Positions 25,440-38,395 of a stretch of DNA of 64,000 nucleotides are shown piece by piece. Position 1 is the stretch's first letter. Every line of letters starts with the position of its first letter. The translations under genes were made by a program, and so were the position numbers. Below the pieces are notes generated by a model. It was not told where the DNA came from. It ran no database searches and was given only the letters and a program-made list of their open reading frames with translations. This DNA is from Plenodomus lindquistii (lineage: Eukaryota; Ascomycota; Dothideomycetes; Pleosporales; Leptosphaeriaceae), in assembly GCA_025504975.1 (NCBI GenBank), contig JANUWI010000014.1, positions 62,001 to 126,000 on the forward strand, given 5' to 3'.

Positions 25440-28400
25440 CTTTTTATAAAATAAAAGTTCTACTAGTAGTTTAAATTCTTTATAAAAGCTTTAATACTAG
25501 ATAATTAGAAATTAGTTAGAATACTAGTTAATACTAGTACTAGTGCCTGCTTTATAGACTACTAATAGATTAAAAAGAATAGTTTTATAGTTATAAAAGT
25601 AAATAAGCTTATCTAGCTCTCTCTAGCTAATAGAGAAAAAGTAGATTATTTAACTAAAATAGTAGATATTATTATTAAATATAGTAGTTATTAATATACT
25701 ATACTTTACTATATTACTAATATTAGTATATATAATATTATTTTTAGTATAGACTAGCTTAATTACTACTAGCCTAATCTATTATTTAGTAAGTAGTAGG
25801 CTTTTAGCTTTTCTAAAGCTAGCTATAAACTAAACTACCTATACTATAGCCTTCTAGACGTAGTATATACTAATAGTACTATAAATAGCACTATATTAAA
25901 AAAAAGTAGATAGTTAGATAATAATAGTTTTAGTTTATATACCTAGTATTATAGTAACTAGAGGCCTATAAAACATTATATAGATAAAGCTATATTACTA
26001 AAATAGATTTAAAAAGCTATCTAATAAAAATTATATAGCTAAAGTACTTTAAAATATATTAAAACTAGCAGCTATTTTATAAACTAACTTTAATAAGTAT
26101 ATAAATAAACTAAAGCAGCCTCTAATAATAAAAAAGAAGATAGAAAAGCTTATACTAAGTTAGGTACTAGATAAGTTTCTAGACTTATTTAATCTAGATA
26201 AAGCTTATTAACTTCTTTTTTAATAACTAGGTATTAACTACGCTATTAATATTATACTAAGTATTAACGTCTCTAAACTTTATATCCATAGCTTTATATA
26301 TACAGAGTTAGAAGTAGTAAAGTTATATATTAATAATATAATAAATAAAAAGTTTATCTAACTAAGTTTATTACTATACACTTTTTCTATACTTATTATA
26401 AAAAAGTCTAGTAGAGGACTTTATATATATGTACATTATTAATATTTTAATATAGTTACTAAAAAGAACTATAATACTCTACTAATTATTAAAAAAATAC
26501 TTATTTAAATAGTAAAAATAAAAATTATATTACTAGTAGATATAGTAGCAGCGTTAAATAAAGTATAAATTAAAAAAGGTAATAAAAAAAAGACTATAGT
26601 CTTTATATAGTATAGCTAATATAAATACCTAGTTATACCTTTTAGTTTTTATAATACTCTAGAAACTTACTAAATATTTATTAATAAAATACTTGAAAAA
26701 CTTTTTAATATAATCTACAGCGCGTACTTAGATAATATTTTTATTTATAGTAATAATAAATAGTTTTATTATAGGTATATACTAAAGGTGTTTAGTAAGT
26801 TATAGATAGCTAGGTTATTACTAGATTCTACTAAATACTTTTTTAAAATAAAAAAAGTAAAGTACCTAGGTATAATTCTAACTACTAAAAGTATTAAAAT
26901 AGACTCTAAAAAAGTAGCTACTATTATAAACTAGCAGCTACTTTACTCTATTAAAAATATTTAGTTTTTTTTTAGCTTCTATAACTTCTACTATAGGTTT
27001 ATTTAGAAGTTTTTATATATTATAAAGCTATTAATAGAGCTTACTAAAAATAAAAGCTAGAAATTTTTTTTTAGAGACAGAAAGCGCCGCTATAAAAGCC
27101 TTTTAATAACTAAAAAAAGCTTTTAATAAAGTAGACGTTTTTTTATACTTTAACTCTAATTTAGAAATTTAAGTAGAAATAGATATGTTAGACTTTATTA
27201 TTATAGCAGTACTATTATAGATAGTAAATAGAGTTTTTTAACTAGTTACGTTTTTATTTTATAAAATAATACTAGTAGAATATAACTATAAAATATATAA
27301 TAAAAAACTTCTAGCTATTATATATATATTTAAAAAATAGTATTTTAAACTATTAGAAACTAATATTAATAACTTTATTTAAGTTTTAAGTAATTACCTA
27401 TTACTATAAACGTTTATAATAACTACGCGTTTAAACTAATAATAAGCTTACTAGGTAGAGTTTTTTTTAAAGTATAATTTCTAAGTTATTTACTAACTAG
27501 ATAAATAGAGTACTAAGCCTAATATACTAATACGCTAGCTATAGAACCTACTATAGAATATTAAAAATATCTACTAGTAATACTAGGTTTAGACTATTAT
27601 TAAACTTTATTAAATAAATTCTAAACTTAGAGTTACTACTATAAAGTTCTACTAAAATAAAAAAGTATAATACGCTATCTATTTTTATAGAGCGTTTATA
27701 GGTATTTTTAATAAAAGTTTTCTAGGCCTAGTACAGCTAGCTTACTAGACGTATAATACTAATAACTATAATAATAAAAATATATTTACTATTTATAGTT
27801 TTATACTAAATTTAGAAGCTATAACTCTATCTAAGCTAAACGCTAATTTAAAAAAAAAAATTTTTAAAATAATCTAGTAAACCTATAACGCTAATACTAC
27901 TATATAAGTAATTATAAAAGCTAAAAAAGTAGAAAACTAGTATTTACTCTATAGATTTATCTATAGTAACTAAAAGCTACGTATTAAACTAGGTAACTAT
28001 ACTATTAATAACAGGCTATTTTATATCTATAATAAAATTTATATACTAGATACTAACTAGCTATGTATTTATATTATTAAATAAGTTTACTAGTTATATT
28101 ATAGTAGCTATAGTAGTAAATATAGAAGTTATAATAGACTAAACTACTAGTACTACTAGCTACTTATAATTAATAATATTACTAAATATATACAAGCCTA
28201 TTTTACTTATTAGTAGTTTAAATTTTACTAAAAAAGTAAGTATAGCTTGCTACACCCTCTACTAATTCTAAATAAATATTAAAGAATAATCTCTATTAAC
28301 TATATTACCTACCTTCTACTATATAAAAATAATAGATAAATCTATATTAGTATTTTTATTTTAGTTAATAAGTTTAGTAAAAAAAAAAAGTTTATACTAG

Positions 28401-29460
28401 TAATAGATTTAAAAGTTAAAACACTTATTTAAGCTTTTATAGAGTTTATCTAGTAGAAAAAAAGATATCTAGAAGAAATTATTAGTAATTATAGCGCTTA
28501 GTTTATTTTATACTTCTAGTTATACCTCTACTAACGCTTTAGAACTAAGCCTAAGCTATTAATAGAATACTACTCTAAAATAGATAGATAGACTAAAGTT
28601 ATAAATACCTAGCTAAAGTAGTACCTACGCGCGTATATTAATTATAAATAAAATAACTAGGCACTTTTTCTTTTTATAGTAGAATTTAAAGCTAATAATA
28701 TAGTTAGTATAAATAGTAGTACTAGCCCGTTTTACTTAACTAAAAGCTATAATTTAAAATCTAGCTTTAAACCTCTATAACTACTACTACTAAATCTAAC
28801 TACACCTACTAGATGTAACTATTAAAATGCTAACTACTTTACTAAGTAAATAGAAGTATTATAATAAATATTTTAACTAGAATTATAATAAATTTAAACT
28901 AAATAAATAGAATTTATAAACTAAAACTATTTACTTATTTTAGCTTTTAGAGTTAGTAATAAAATTCTATAAAATACGTATAACTTTTATACTATATACT
29001 TTAATTACTTATTTAACTTTAAAAATTACAGCCTATTTACTATTATTTATATAATTAATAATATAGCCTATAAGCTTAGCTTTTTACTTAAATTTAGTAA
29101 GCTCTATAACGTGTTCTACCTATAGCTATTATACCTCTATAAAAATTTACTACTACTAGAATAGATAAAAAACGCTAGTAACTATATATAGCTTACTACA
29201 CCTAATAATAATAATAAAATAGATTATAAAGTAAAGGCTATACTAAATATAAAAATTACTTTATAGTAAGTATATCTATATATAAAGTAAAAAGGTTTAC
29301 TATAGTACTTTATCTAGTAGTTTAACTATCTAGAAAAGCTAGATAACCTATTATAGAAACTTTATATAAACATTATAGACGCTACTATATTAGTTAAAAA
29401 CTTTTACCTTTAATATTCTAATATACCTAGACTCTATAAAATATTTAGTTTACTAATAAG
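25440..29460 (+). pseudogene. pol: LTR-2 pol: protease, RT, RNase H, integrase, probable chromodomain
   Basis: Protease is visible as LVNTSTSACFID at about 25525-25560 (family LIDSGASACFID). RT carries YLDNIFIYS at 26725-26751, with only the second catalytic Asp changed to Asn. RNase H, about 27130-27530, shows YNKKLLAIIYIFK (family YDKELLAIVxAFK). Integrase lies about 28040-28770, including ISNYSAQF where the family has the SDRGxxF catalytic block and YLRAYINY downstream. A C-terminal segment near 29240-29450 (KLDNLL...NFYLQYSNIP) looks like a chromodomain tail. Many TAG/TAA interruptions make it inactive. The downstream untranslated part was displaced by LTR-3 to 36497-36995. Confidence 0.87.
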
Positions 29461-29539
29461 CAAATAGTAGTTATTACTAATATACTTTTTATAATACTAA
29501 AATAATATTTAAATACCTACTCTAATAGCTTTATAGTAA

Positions 29540-30017
29540 TATAAAGATCTTCTTAAGTAGCTATAATATAAAGCAGCTAGTATTAAAAAGAACATAAAGG
29601 TTAGTTTTTAAAAATAGGCGTTATATATAGATAATAGTAGTTTATTACTAAAATAGTAAAAGTACGCTTCTAAAAAAAGTAATAAGTGTATTTAAAATAA
29701 CTAAATATATTACTTACTTATTTATATAAGTTAAATATAATCTACTATAAAGGTATTTTAATATTTCTATATACTTACATTATTCTATATTATTCTACAC
29801 TATTCTATATTATTCTATACGTAGAATCTATAGAATATTATAGAATTCTATAGAACGCACGTAATTTATTCTATACAGCTATTCTACTAAGCCTATAAAA
29901 CATGCGCTACGTAGAGTAGCGTTATCTACTAGTTATAAAACACTAGCTCTAGCTATCTAGTTGTTTATTCCTTTATTTCTATATAGTTATTACTCCTTTT
30001 TTTTCTAGTTTATAACA
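29540..30017 (-). repeat. LTR-3 left LTR (3' LTR of the element), 478 bp
   Basis: Direct copy of 36014-36491. It contains an AT-rich array of ATTCTAT units facing inverse TATAGAAT units around TACGTA at 29818-29823, able to form a long hairpin. Confidence 0.93.
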
Positions 30018-30031
30018 CTATCCCCCCTTTT
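30018..30031 (-). promoter_or_regulatory. LTR-3 polypurine tract
   Basis: On the minus strand this reads CTAGAAAAGGGGGGATAG directly before the 3' LTR. It is the expected plus-strand priming site for an LTR retrotransposon. The G6 run has survived RIP, consistent with the need for CpA context. Confidence 0.8.
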
Positions 30032-30599
30032 CTAGCTTTATATCTTTATAAACTAATTTAATAGTTTCTTATAGCACCGCCTATTATTATCTTATAGGCG
30101 CTTAAATTAATTATATTAGTTCTTTTACTATAGTTACGTGTTAATATTGCATAAAAAAAAATCTAGAGTACTAGATATTATTATTAAAAAAAAAGTGTAA
30201 TAACTATTATTATAATAGCGTAAAAAAGTATATACTAGTAGAGGTTCTACTTCTAGACTTTTTAAAACTAGATAAAAAGCTTGCTTATTTTAAATAGCAA
30301 GAGATAGAGGCTAATAAAGCTAAAGCTGTAGTAGTTAAAACCCTACTTACTACACGTTAAAAAAAGGATCTTTTTTATAAATAAAAAAAACTATTAAAGC
30401 GTTGTAAATAATAGTAGATAGATAAATTAGAAAAATTTATAACTAATATTAAAGCTTTAGAGGCTAGAGAGGTAATAAATTATAAAGTGTTTTTTCTAAA
30501 TAATAGCTTTATACTAGAAATGCTATCTATTAACTAGAGTTTCTTTATACTATCCTTTTTAGAAGGCAATTCTAACTTTAATAGGTTAATAGGCAATAC

Positions 30600-33500
30600 G
30601 TCTAATACTACGCAAAAAGTTACTAGTAGTTTATAAAGTTTATCTCTAGTTTCTATATATTTTTAGAATTATTATACTCTAACTATTTAACTAGATATTC
30701 TTTATTACCTTATTTTCCTTAATATATTATTATTTTTTTAACTTTAAACTTATTTTCTTTCTATTATTTATAATAGAAGGTTATCTATAACAGAGTTAAA
30801 AAATTAGCTAGTTCTAGTATTTTTACGTAGAATCTAAAGTATACTTTAGCGTTAGGCAGAAAGTTAAGTGTATATATAACTAGTTCTTTCTAGTTTTTAA
30901 TTAAAAATAGTCTAACTTTAACGTAGTCTAATCCGCGATTAGGTTGTATTATATAAAAGTTTTTTATAAAAAAATATACTTTATCCTCTCTTTTTAGCTA
31001 AAGTGCTGTTTTTTGTTTTTTATTAATATATAAAATACTACTGTGTTAAGTATCTAAAAAAGCCTTACTTAATTTTTTATAAACTTTTTTTAGTTCTTTA
31101 GCTATAAGTATAGCTGCTTCTATTTTCTAACAGGATAATATTCTAGTAAAGAGATTTAAATATCTTCTATAGTTAGCAAAATATAGAGTCTATTCTATAA
31201 ACTCTAAAACTTTATTATTATATACTATCTAAGCTATAAGTAGTAGTAAAACCTAATTATCTTATTACTAATTAATATATATCTGTAAGTAGGCTTTTAT
31301 AGTACAATTTATTTACTCTATCTATCTATCTATCTCTAGATAAAAAGCTGTAGATAGTTTACGTTACGTTCTAATAGTAGTAAAAAGTAATATCTAAAAG
31401 TTTAACGTAAATAGCTTATTTTAGTTACTAATAATTAACTTTAGAATGCTATAATATCTAATAATTCTGTTAATAAAGATATATACTAGCTATACTACTA
31501 TAAAGTTTTTTCTAAATAGAATATATTTAGCTACTTTTATAAATTAATTAGGTATAACTATAATTACGTTATATATAAATCTAGTAACTAGATTTTTTAA
31601 TAGAGGTAGACCTGTTATAAAGTCTATAAAAATATCTTTCTAAAGTATTAAAAGCAGTTCTAGTGCTTGCATTTCTTTATAAAGTACGTGTATACTATAC
31701 TTATTCTTCTAATAGTCTATATATTTACTAATAAAGTCTGTAACTTTATCCTTTATATTTCTAAACTAGTAGTTCTACTAAATTAGTTCTATAGTACGTT
31801 AAATACCTAGGTAACTATATATAGAGTTTTTATAGTAGCTTTAAATAACTACTTCCTGCAACTCCTCTATAAGTTTAGGTGTAATAGTAAGTACTACGCT
31901 AAACGTTCTAGTAGGTTCTAATAATCTATTCTTATTAGCTTTAAAGATTATATTTTTAATAATTTTTTTAGATCCTGTAATGTCTATTCTTTAGCTAAAA
32001 GTATTAGCTCTACTATTATTTTTACTTAAAGTGTATATAATTTTAAATTTATACTAGCCTAGTATTTCTAACTATTATACTTATTATCTATTAAAAGTCT
32101 TTATTATAGTAAAGCTTATAAAATTTTTATAATCTAAAAATATTATAAATTCTAAGCAGCTCTTTATATAGATACGCTAGTGCTCTAATACATTAATAAT
32201 AGCTATAAATTCTTTATTATATACGTTATAGTTCTCTTTAAATACTATAAACTTTCTAGAGTAGTATATAATTAGATACTATTTGCTATTTTATTTTTAT
32301 AATGCTACTGCGCCTATTATAAAGTCTAATACATCTATTTTAAAGCGCAATAGTTTACTACTTTAAAAAGATACTAATATTAGTAGTTCTACGCATGCCT
32401 GCTTTATATTATTAAATATAGTTTTTTTATTTTATTTCTATCTCTAAACTTGCTCTTTTTTAGTTAGCTTTATAAAAAATACTACTCTTTTAGAGAAATT
32501 TTTAATAAACTATTAATTAAAGTTTATAAATTTAAAGAATAACTAGATATCTTTTATAGTTTTAGGTGTAGGCTAGTCTATAACTACCTTTATTTTATTT
32601 TTATTTATTTTTACTCTATAGATGCTAACTATACATTCTAGAAACTCTACTTCTTTTTTATACTACTCGCATTTTTTAGGTTCTAGTTGCAAGTTATACT
32701 ATTTAAGTATAGTTAGAACTTATCTAATATACTAAACATATTTCTATTTATTATTTAAAAATATAAAAATATTATTAAGATATATAATAACAAATATATC
32801 TAGGTATTCTTTTAAAACGTTATTAATAAAAGCTTAATATATTACTAGGGCGTTAGTAAAACTAAAAGGTATTACTATATATTTATAGTAGCTATAGCGT
32901 ATTCTAAACGCTATTTTCTATTCTTTGCCTACTTTTATACAGATAAAGTTATACGCGCTTTATAGATCTAACGCTATAAAGATTTTTATATAGGCTAATT
33001 AATTCTTTAACTCTAATATATTAGTTAATAGGTATTAATTTTTAATTATAATATTATTAAGCTTTCTATAGTTAATATATAACTGTAGCTTACTATTTTT
33101 TTTTAGCATAAAAAGAATAGAGTAGCCCGCTAGTAATTTAGAGAGTTAAATAAATCCTTTCTTTAGGTTAACTTTAATATACTTCTTTAGCATTTTAAGT
33201 TTTTTTTCTAATAGTCTATAAATTAGTCTAAAAGTTAGTTACTTCCCTTTTTATAAAATAATTTTATAATTCTAAAACTTATATTTAGGTAATACTACTG
33301 CACTTATCTCTTTCTAAAAAAATAGCTTAAATTCCTTATACTTTTTAGAGATCTCTAGAGTTACGCAGTTCTTTTTTATTTTTATCTATTAACCTAGTAG
33401 TACTTTACTAGTGTCTATAGAGTTAGACCTATATTACTTATAGTTATTTTTATTTAGATATTATTCTTTAATAATCTTTTCTATATTATATACTATAATT

Positions 33501-34000
33501 TATTTTTTATCTACTATTATATAATAATAATACGTAGGCTAGCTTGTAGTTATGTCTAATCTATAGTACTTAAATTAAAATATTTTTAATTTCTAATTAA
33601 TTCTAGAATTATATTTTATAAGCTAAAAAAGGCTAAAAATAATATTATATATTAAAAGGCTAAATACGTTAAAGTCTATACGTTTCTAGTAATTTCTAAT
33701 AATTAAATCTAATCCTATTACTTTATATATAATTCTAGATTAACTAGGTATAGCCTTACTATTAATTACGTTTATAAAGTAAAGAATTTATTTCTTTAAT
33801 AGATATAGACCTGCTATATATACTATACGCGCAGATACAAAGTTTACTTTATACTCTAAATCTATTATAGCTATTATAGTATATTCTTTAAACTCTACTT
33901 TAAACTTAGTTAAGCCTATAGCTTTTACTACGTAGATAGAACGTTTTATAGAGCTAGAGTACAGCGCTAGTCTAAAAAAGACTTATTTTTAAATCTATAA
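30600..34000 (-). pseudogene. pol: LTR-3 pol: RT, RNase H, integrase
   Basis: RT has FINNVLKEYLDIF leading to YLNNIFIF at about 32750-32820 (family YLDDILIY; both Asp to Asn). Upstream RT motifs FIALDLQSAYNFI and IPFSFTNA match the family FTALDLRGAYNLI and MPFGLTNA. RNase H at about 32345-32000 has FKIDVLDFIIGA and YNKEFIAIINVL. Integrase shows KDIFIDFITGLP near 31610-31645, typical of the Tf1/Skippy/MAGGY group of fungal gypsy elements. It is broken by TAA/TAG. Protease probably lies about 33700-34000 but I cannot mark its active site. Confidence 0.88.
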
Positions 34001-34399
34001 AAGCGTTTTTTATTTTTATACTTTTTATATTCTAGATTAAAGTATATATACTATGTTTAATTATAATATATTCTATTAATAATAGTTTGCATCTAGATAC
34101 GTGCTTTATTATTATTAAAGTTTAGAAAGTAGCTTTATACGCGTTTATTCTATAGATATTTAGAGTAAGTTTTATCTATATAGTTATATACTTAGTACGT
34201 ACAGTAGTTAAATTAATATAGAAAGTATTCTATTTCTATTTTATCTAAATAGTAGATAGCACACGTATTATGCGTATATAAGCTCTATAATATACTACTA
34301 TATTATTTATTTTATTAGTTATCTATATAGCTTAGACGTCTATTACTTTTATTTTATTAGGCACTCTAGCGCTTTAGAGTATTATTTTTTCTAGCTAGA

Positions 34400-35990
34400 G
34401 CATTATTTATTTTATAAGCTTTTTTCTTTAGGTAGTAATTTTATATTATTCTAACCTAGTATGCCTGTAGTTTTTAGAAGACCTAGTTATTATAGTCTTC
34501 TCTATAAGTAATCTACTAATTTATAGTATTTTTTAGCTATTATAGTACCTATACTGTAAACTTTTTATTATTAAATATATTTTATAGTTTTTATATTAAT
34601 TCTTTAATATAGCTATTAATTATTGTAGTACTGTTATTAATATTATAGGTTAGCTATTCTATAAGCTATTAAATAGCTTTTTCTAAGCGTTTTTTAGTAT
34701 TACTAAGTTTTTAGTTCTATTATACTAGAATAGCTTGTGTTTATAGTAGAGGTATAGCAGCTTAGTACTATAATTTAAACTTTTTTACCTTTTTCTACTT
34801 AGTGTAGTATTCCTTTATAGACTTATATTTATTATTTAAGTCTTTTGTATTTACTACTAAAGCTTTCTAATACTTTAGGTGTTATTTAACCTCTCTATTA
34901 AAAAAAGCTTTTTTCTGTATACAATTCTAGATTATAATAATAGAGAGTAGTTCTTTATCCTCTATATTATCTAATAAACTAATTAAAGTATTAAAGATAT
35001 CTAAGCGGCTTACTACGCTGTTAAAGTTAAATAGTTTAATACTAAAAATAATTATCTACTTATTTTTTATATTTTTATTAAGTGCTTTAATTTATACTAT
35101 ATTAACCTAGCGTATAACTTTATTTTTAGACTAGTAGTTTTATATAAAGTAGCTTTCTTTACTACATTTATAGCACGTTAGTAGCTTTCTACTAGACTAT
35201 TTTTAGTTACTTTTCTTTAAATAGATTTTTTTTTTAATAACGTTGTTAATATGCATAGGTTCTGCACTATAGCTTTAGTAAATACTCTATTATACAGGTT
35301 AGTAGGCCTAATAGCTTTACTTATTATTAGACTAGTATTATAACCTCTAGAGTTTTCTAGACTTCTACCTGCCTGCAGTAGGCAATATTTGTCTATAGCT
35401 TTATTTAGCTAATTTAAATTTATATAGGTTATTATTAATACAGATTATATTTTCTACTAGATTATCTAGTGTTCTAATAATACTTCTAGATTTTATAAAT
35501 TCTCTATAAACTTCTAGTTTAAAACCTTACTTATATATACGTATTAATACTTTATTATTCTAGTTAAGTTATTTTTAGTATTGCTAAAATATTATTATAT
35601 AGTCTATAGTAGACTTAGTTTATTATAATATTTAGATTTTTTCTTTAGCAATAATTAATTCTTTAAAAAGAGAGAAAATTGTTTAGAGTTTGTTTTTAAA
35701 TACGTTCTAGTTTTTAATTAGATTAGTATTTTTAGCGTCTATAACATCTTTATCTATGTATTTACGCAAGAATAGAGTAATCTACTTTTTAGCGTTTCTT
35801 TTTATAAAGCTAGTTATAATTATAACTTAGTTATTATTATTAACCTAATCTCTTTTAATATAGAAGTAATAATTGCACTAGAGGATCTATATTTTAAGCT
35901 TAGCCCTTTCTCTAAAGTAGAGGTTAGGCTTAGCTACGCAAGTACTAGAGTAGCTAGTAGTTAAAGCATCTAGAGTATCTATAAAAACGT
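34400..35990 (-). pseudogene. gag: LTR-3 gag remnant with zinc knuckle
   Basis: A minus-strand frame downstream of the 5' LTR. At 35134-35175 it reads CYKCSKESYFIQNY, a CCHC zinc knuckle (C-x2-C-x4-H-x4-C) whose His and last Cys have become Tyr through C:G to T:A changes. This identifies the nucleocapsid end of gag and confirms strand and order. Confidence 0.8.
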
Positions 35991-36013
35991 TGCTTATTTT
36001 AAAGTGTTTAAAG

Positions 36014-36491
36014 TATAAAGATTTTCTTAAATAGCTATAATATAAAGTAGCTAGTGTTAAAAAGAACGTAAAAGTTAGTTTTTAAAGATAGGCGTTATAT
36101 ATAGATAATAGTAGTTTATTACTAAAATAGTAAAAGTGCGCTTCTAAAAGAAGTAATAAGTATATTTAAAATAACTAAATATATTACTTACTTATTTATA
36201 TAAATTAAATATAATCTACTATAAAAGTATTTTAATATTTCTATATACTTGCGTTATTCTATATTATTCTATACTATTCTATATTATTCTATACGTAGGA
36301 TCTATAGAATATTATAGAATTCTATAGAACGCACGTAACTTGTTCTATATAGCTGTTCTACTAAGCCTGTAGAATATACGCTACGTAGAGTAGTATTATC
36401 TACTAGTTATAGAATACTAGCCCTAGCTATCTAGTTGTTTATTCCTTTGTTTCTACATAGTCGTTACTCTCTCCTTTTCTAGTTTGTAATA
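36014..36491 (-). repeat. LTR-3 right LTR (5' LTR of the element), 478 bp
   Basis: Mate of 29540-30017, equal length, differing mainly by transitions (for example CATAGTCGTTAC against TATAGTTATTAC near the inner and outer ends). The same hairpin centre, TACGTA, lies at 36292-36297. Confidence 0.93.
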
Positions 36492-36496
36492 AGTAA

Positions 36497-36995
36497 GCAC
36501 TTAAATTTTATTTTATCTATATAAATAGAGTGCTACTACTATACTTTTTATTTAGAATAGTATTTAAAAAAACTCTCTATATTAGTAATTATATTTATAA
36601 TAGCGTAAGAGGAGAACTTAATAGACGTAAAAATAATAGACTTAGCTAGTAAAAAGAATAGAGAGCTATAGCTATACTTAGTTATTAAAGCTAGTATACT
36701 AAATTAACTACTTTAGACATTTTAATAGTACTTTTCTACTAAACGCTTATAATAATTAACTATTAATAGTTTTATAAAGCCTTATCTATAAGCTATTCTA
36801 GTTAATAATATACTTTATTATAATAGTTAGTATATATATAATAAGTAGGGATAGACTATTTAAATAGGGATATAAAGTACGCGGCATAGCTGTTTTTTTA
36901 CTATTATAAGCCTATGTATAGCTTTTATAAAACGTAGTAATATTTATATCTAATATTTAAATATTAGAACTTACTTTTTTTAAAAAGGGGGATAT
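36497..36995 (+). other. LTR-2 3' untranslated region
   Basis: Continuation of LTR-2 after the LTR-3 insertion, ending in the AAAAAGGGGGATAT polypurine tract next to the 3' LTR. No coding trace. Confidence 0.7.
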
Positions 36996-37199
36996 TATTA
37001 TAGATTAAACCTATAACCTTTAGTTACTAGAGCTTTAGAGCTACTTTACTAGCGCTAGGCTTAAATAGGCGCGCTTTAGTTAGTAGAAACACTAATATAT
37101 TTCTACTTGCGTAAAAAAAACTAGCTCTTTACGCAATATTTTACTATAAAGGCTGTAAATTAATTTACTATAAGTACTGCCTATGTTAATACCTTTATA
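36996..37199 (+). repeat. LTR-2 right (3') LTR, 204 bp
   Basis: Mate of 22432-22635. It lies immediately after the polypurine tract at about 36982-36995. Confidence 0.9.
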
Positions 37200-37203
37200 A
37201 TTA

Positions 37204-38021
37204 TATAATAAGTTTTAAACTTAGCTAATATACTCTATAGATAAATTAAATATATAGATAAATTAAATACTTTACTAAAACTCTACTAAAATATACTTTT
37301 ATAATACTACTATATAACTAATAATAATAGTATATAGAAATTATAGTAAACTAATTTATTTAAAAATACATTTTATTTTTTATTTATATATATACGTATT
37401 ATATCTAGCTCTATAATAGTAGTTATAGTAATATTATATTAGTTTACTTTTTATAGTATATACTTTTTTTAATACTTTTTTTCTATTACTATACGCTATA
37501 AACGTTTTTAAAGTTATTAAATATAGACTTATTCTAACTATAAAAGTACTTTATTTCTATATATACTTTTTTTTATATAATATATTTTACCTAGTAGCTT
37601 TATTTACTACTTTAAATTTAAAACTATATTTTTATATTAATACTACTAAATACGCTATTATTTTAGCTATTTTAGTAGACTTTATAAATATATTAATAAT
37701 AGTAGTTAGTAAGCTATCTATATAGCTTTAAATTTTTTTTAAAAAGCTTTAATTATAATTTAAATTATAAGAAATTATTTAGAGTTTAAAAGTACTAAAG
37801 CTTATTATTAATAGTAAAAAGTAATAGTATTTATAGTTTAATATTAAAGCTAGATATTATAATTTCTAAATTAAAAAAAAACTAAATTTATACTTTAATA
37901 GCCTTTTTAAATATTACTTTATAAAATAGTAGTGTTAAAAGTAGTAATAAAATAAAATTAAAATTTAATTTTAGTAATAGAGATAATCTAGTTATATATT
38001 AAATTTTTAGTTTAGTAGCTA
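37204..38021. other. AT-rich spacer, unassigned
   Basis: About 820 bases between LTR-2 and F4. No LTR, TIR or convincing frame is recognised. A short tandem AGATAAATTAAATA duplication lies near 37240-37270. Confidence 0.55.
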
Positions 38022-38395
38022 TAATATATTTTACTACTAAACTAGCTATACTACTAAACTAGCTACTTTTTTTATATATTTTGTATACTATATTTTTAAT
38101 TATTATTATTATTATTACTATTAATATCTAACTCTACTACTATAAAGCTTATATCTAATTTAGAAGTAGTTTCTAAACTTTTCTAGCACGTAAAAGTATT
38201 ATACCTAGTTTTTCTATAATTACTATAGTATTAAATATCTAGTTAAATAGATATTTAACTACTACTACTATTTGTATATTTTAATAGAATATAGGCTATA
38301 GTTAAAGCTATAGGAGCTAATAACCTAGTACTATATTTAAAAACACTTTTTTACTAAATTCTTTTTTATGCTTTTTTTTATTATTATTTTTCCTA

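Larger units (their letters stand above)
29540..36491 (-). mobile_element. LTR-3, Ty3/gypsy retrotransposon nested in LTR-2
   Basis: LTRs of exactly 478 bp (29540-30017, 36014-36491) are flanked by AGTAA (29535-29539, 36492-36496). In the minus orientation the LTR starts TGTTA or TATTA and is preceded by the polypurine tract AAAAGGGGGGATAG (complement at 30018-30031), fixing the strand. Length is 6,952 bp. It keeps visibly more TpG and CpA than its neighbours, so it has suffered less RIP and is probably a recent layer. Gag zinc knuckle, RT, RNase H and integrase are recognisable. Confidence 0.93.
22432..37199 (+). mobile_element. LTR-2, Ty3/gypsy retrotransposon, split by LTR-3
   Basis: LTRs of 204 bp each (22432-22635, 36996-37199) start TATTATAG and end TTATA. 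Flanks share ATTA (22428-22431, 37200-37203), a probable 4-bp target duplication. A clear polypurine tract, AAAAAGGGGGATAT, ends at 36995, fixing the plus orientation. Removing the 6,952-bp LTR-3 insertion and its 5-bp duplication leaves about 7.8 kb. The interior carries gag-region remains and a full protease-RT-RNase H-integrase order. Confidence 0.88.
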
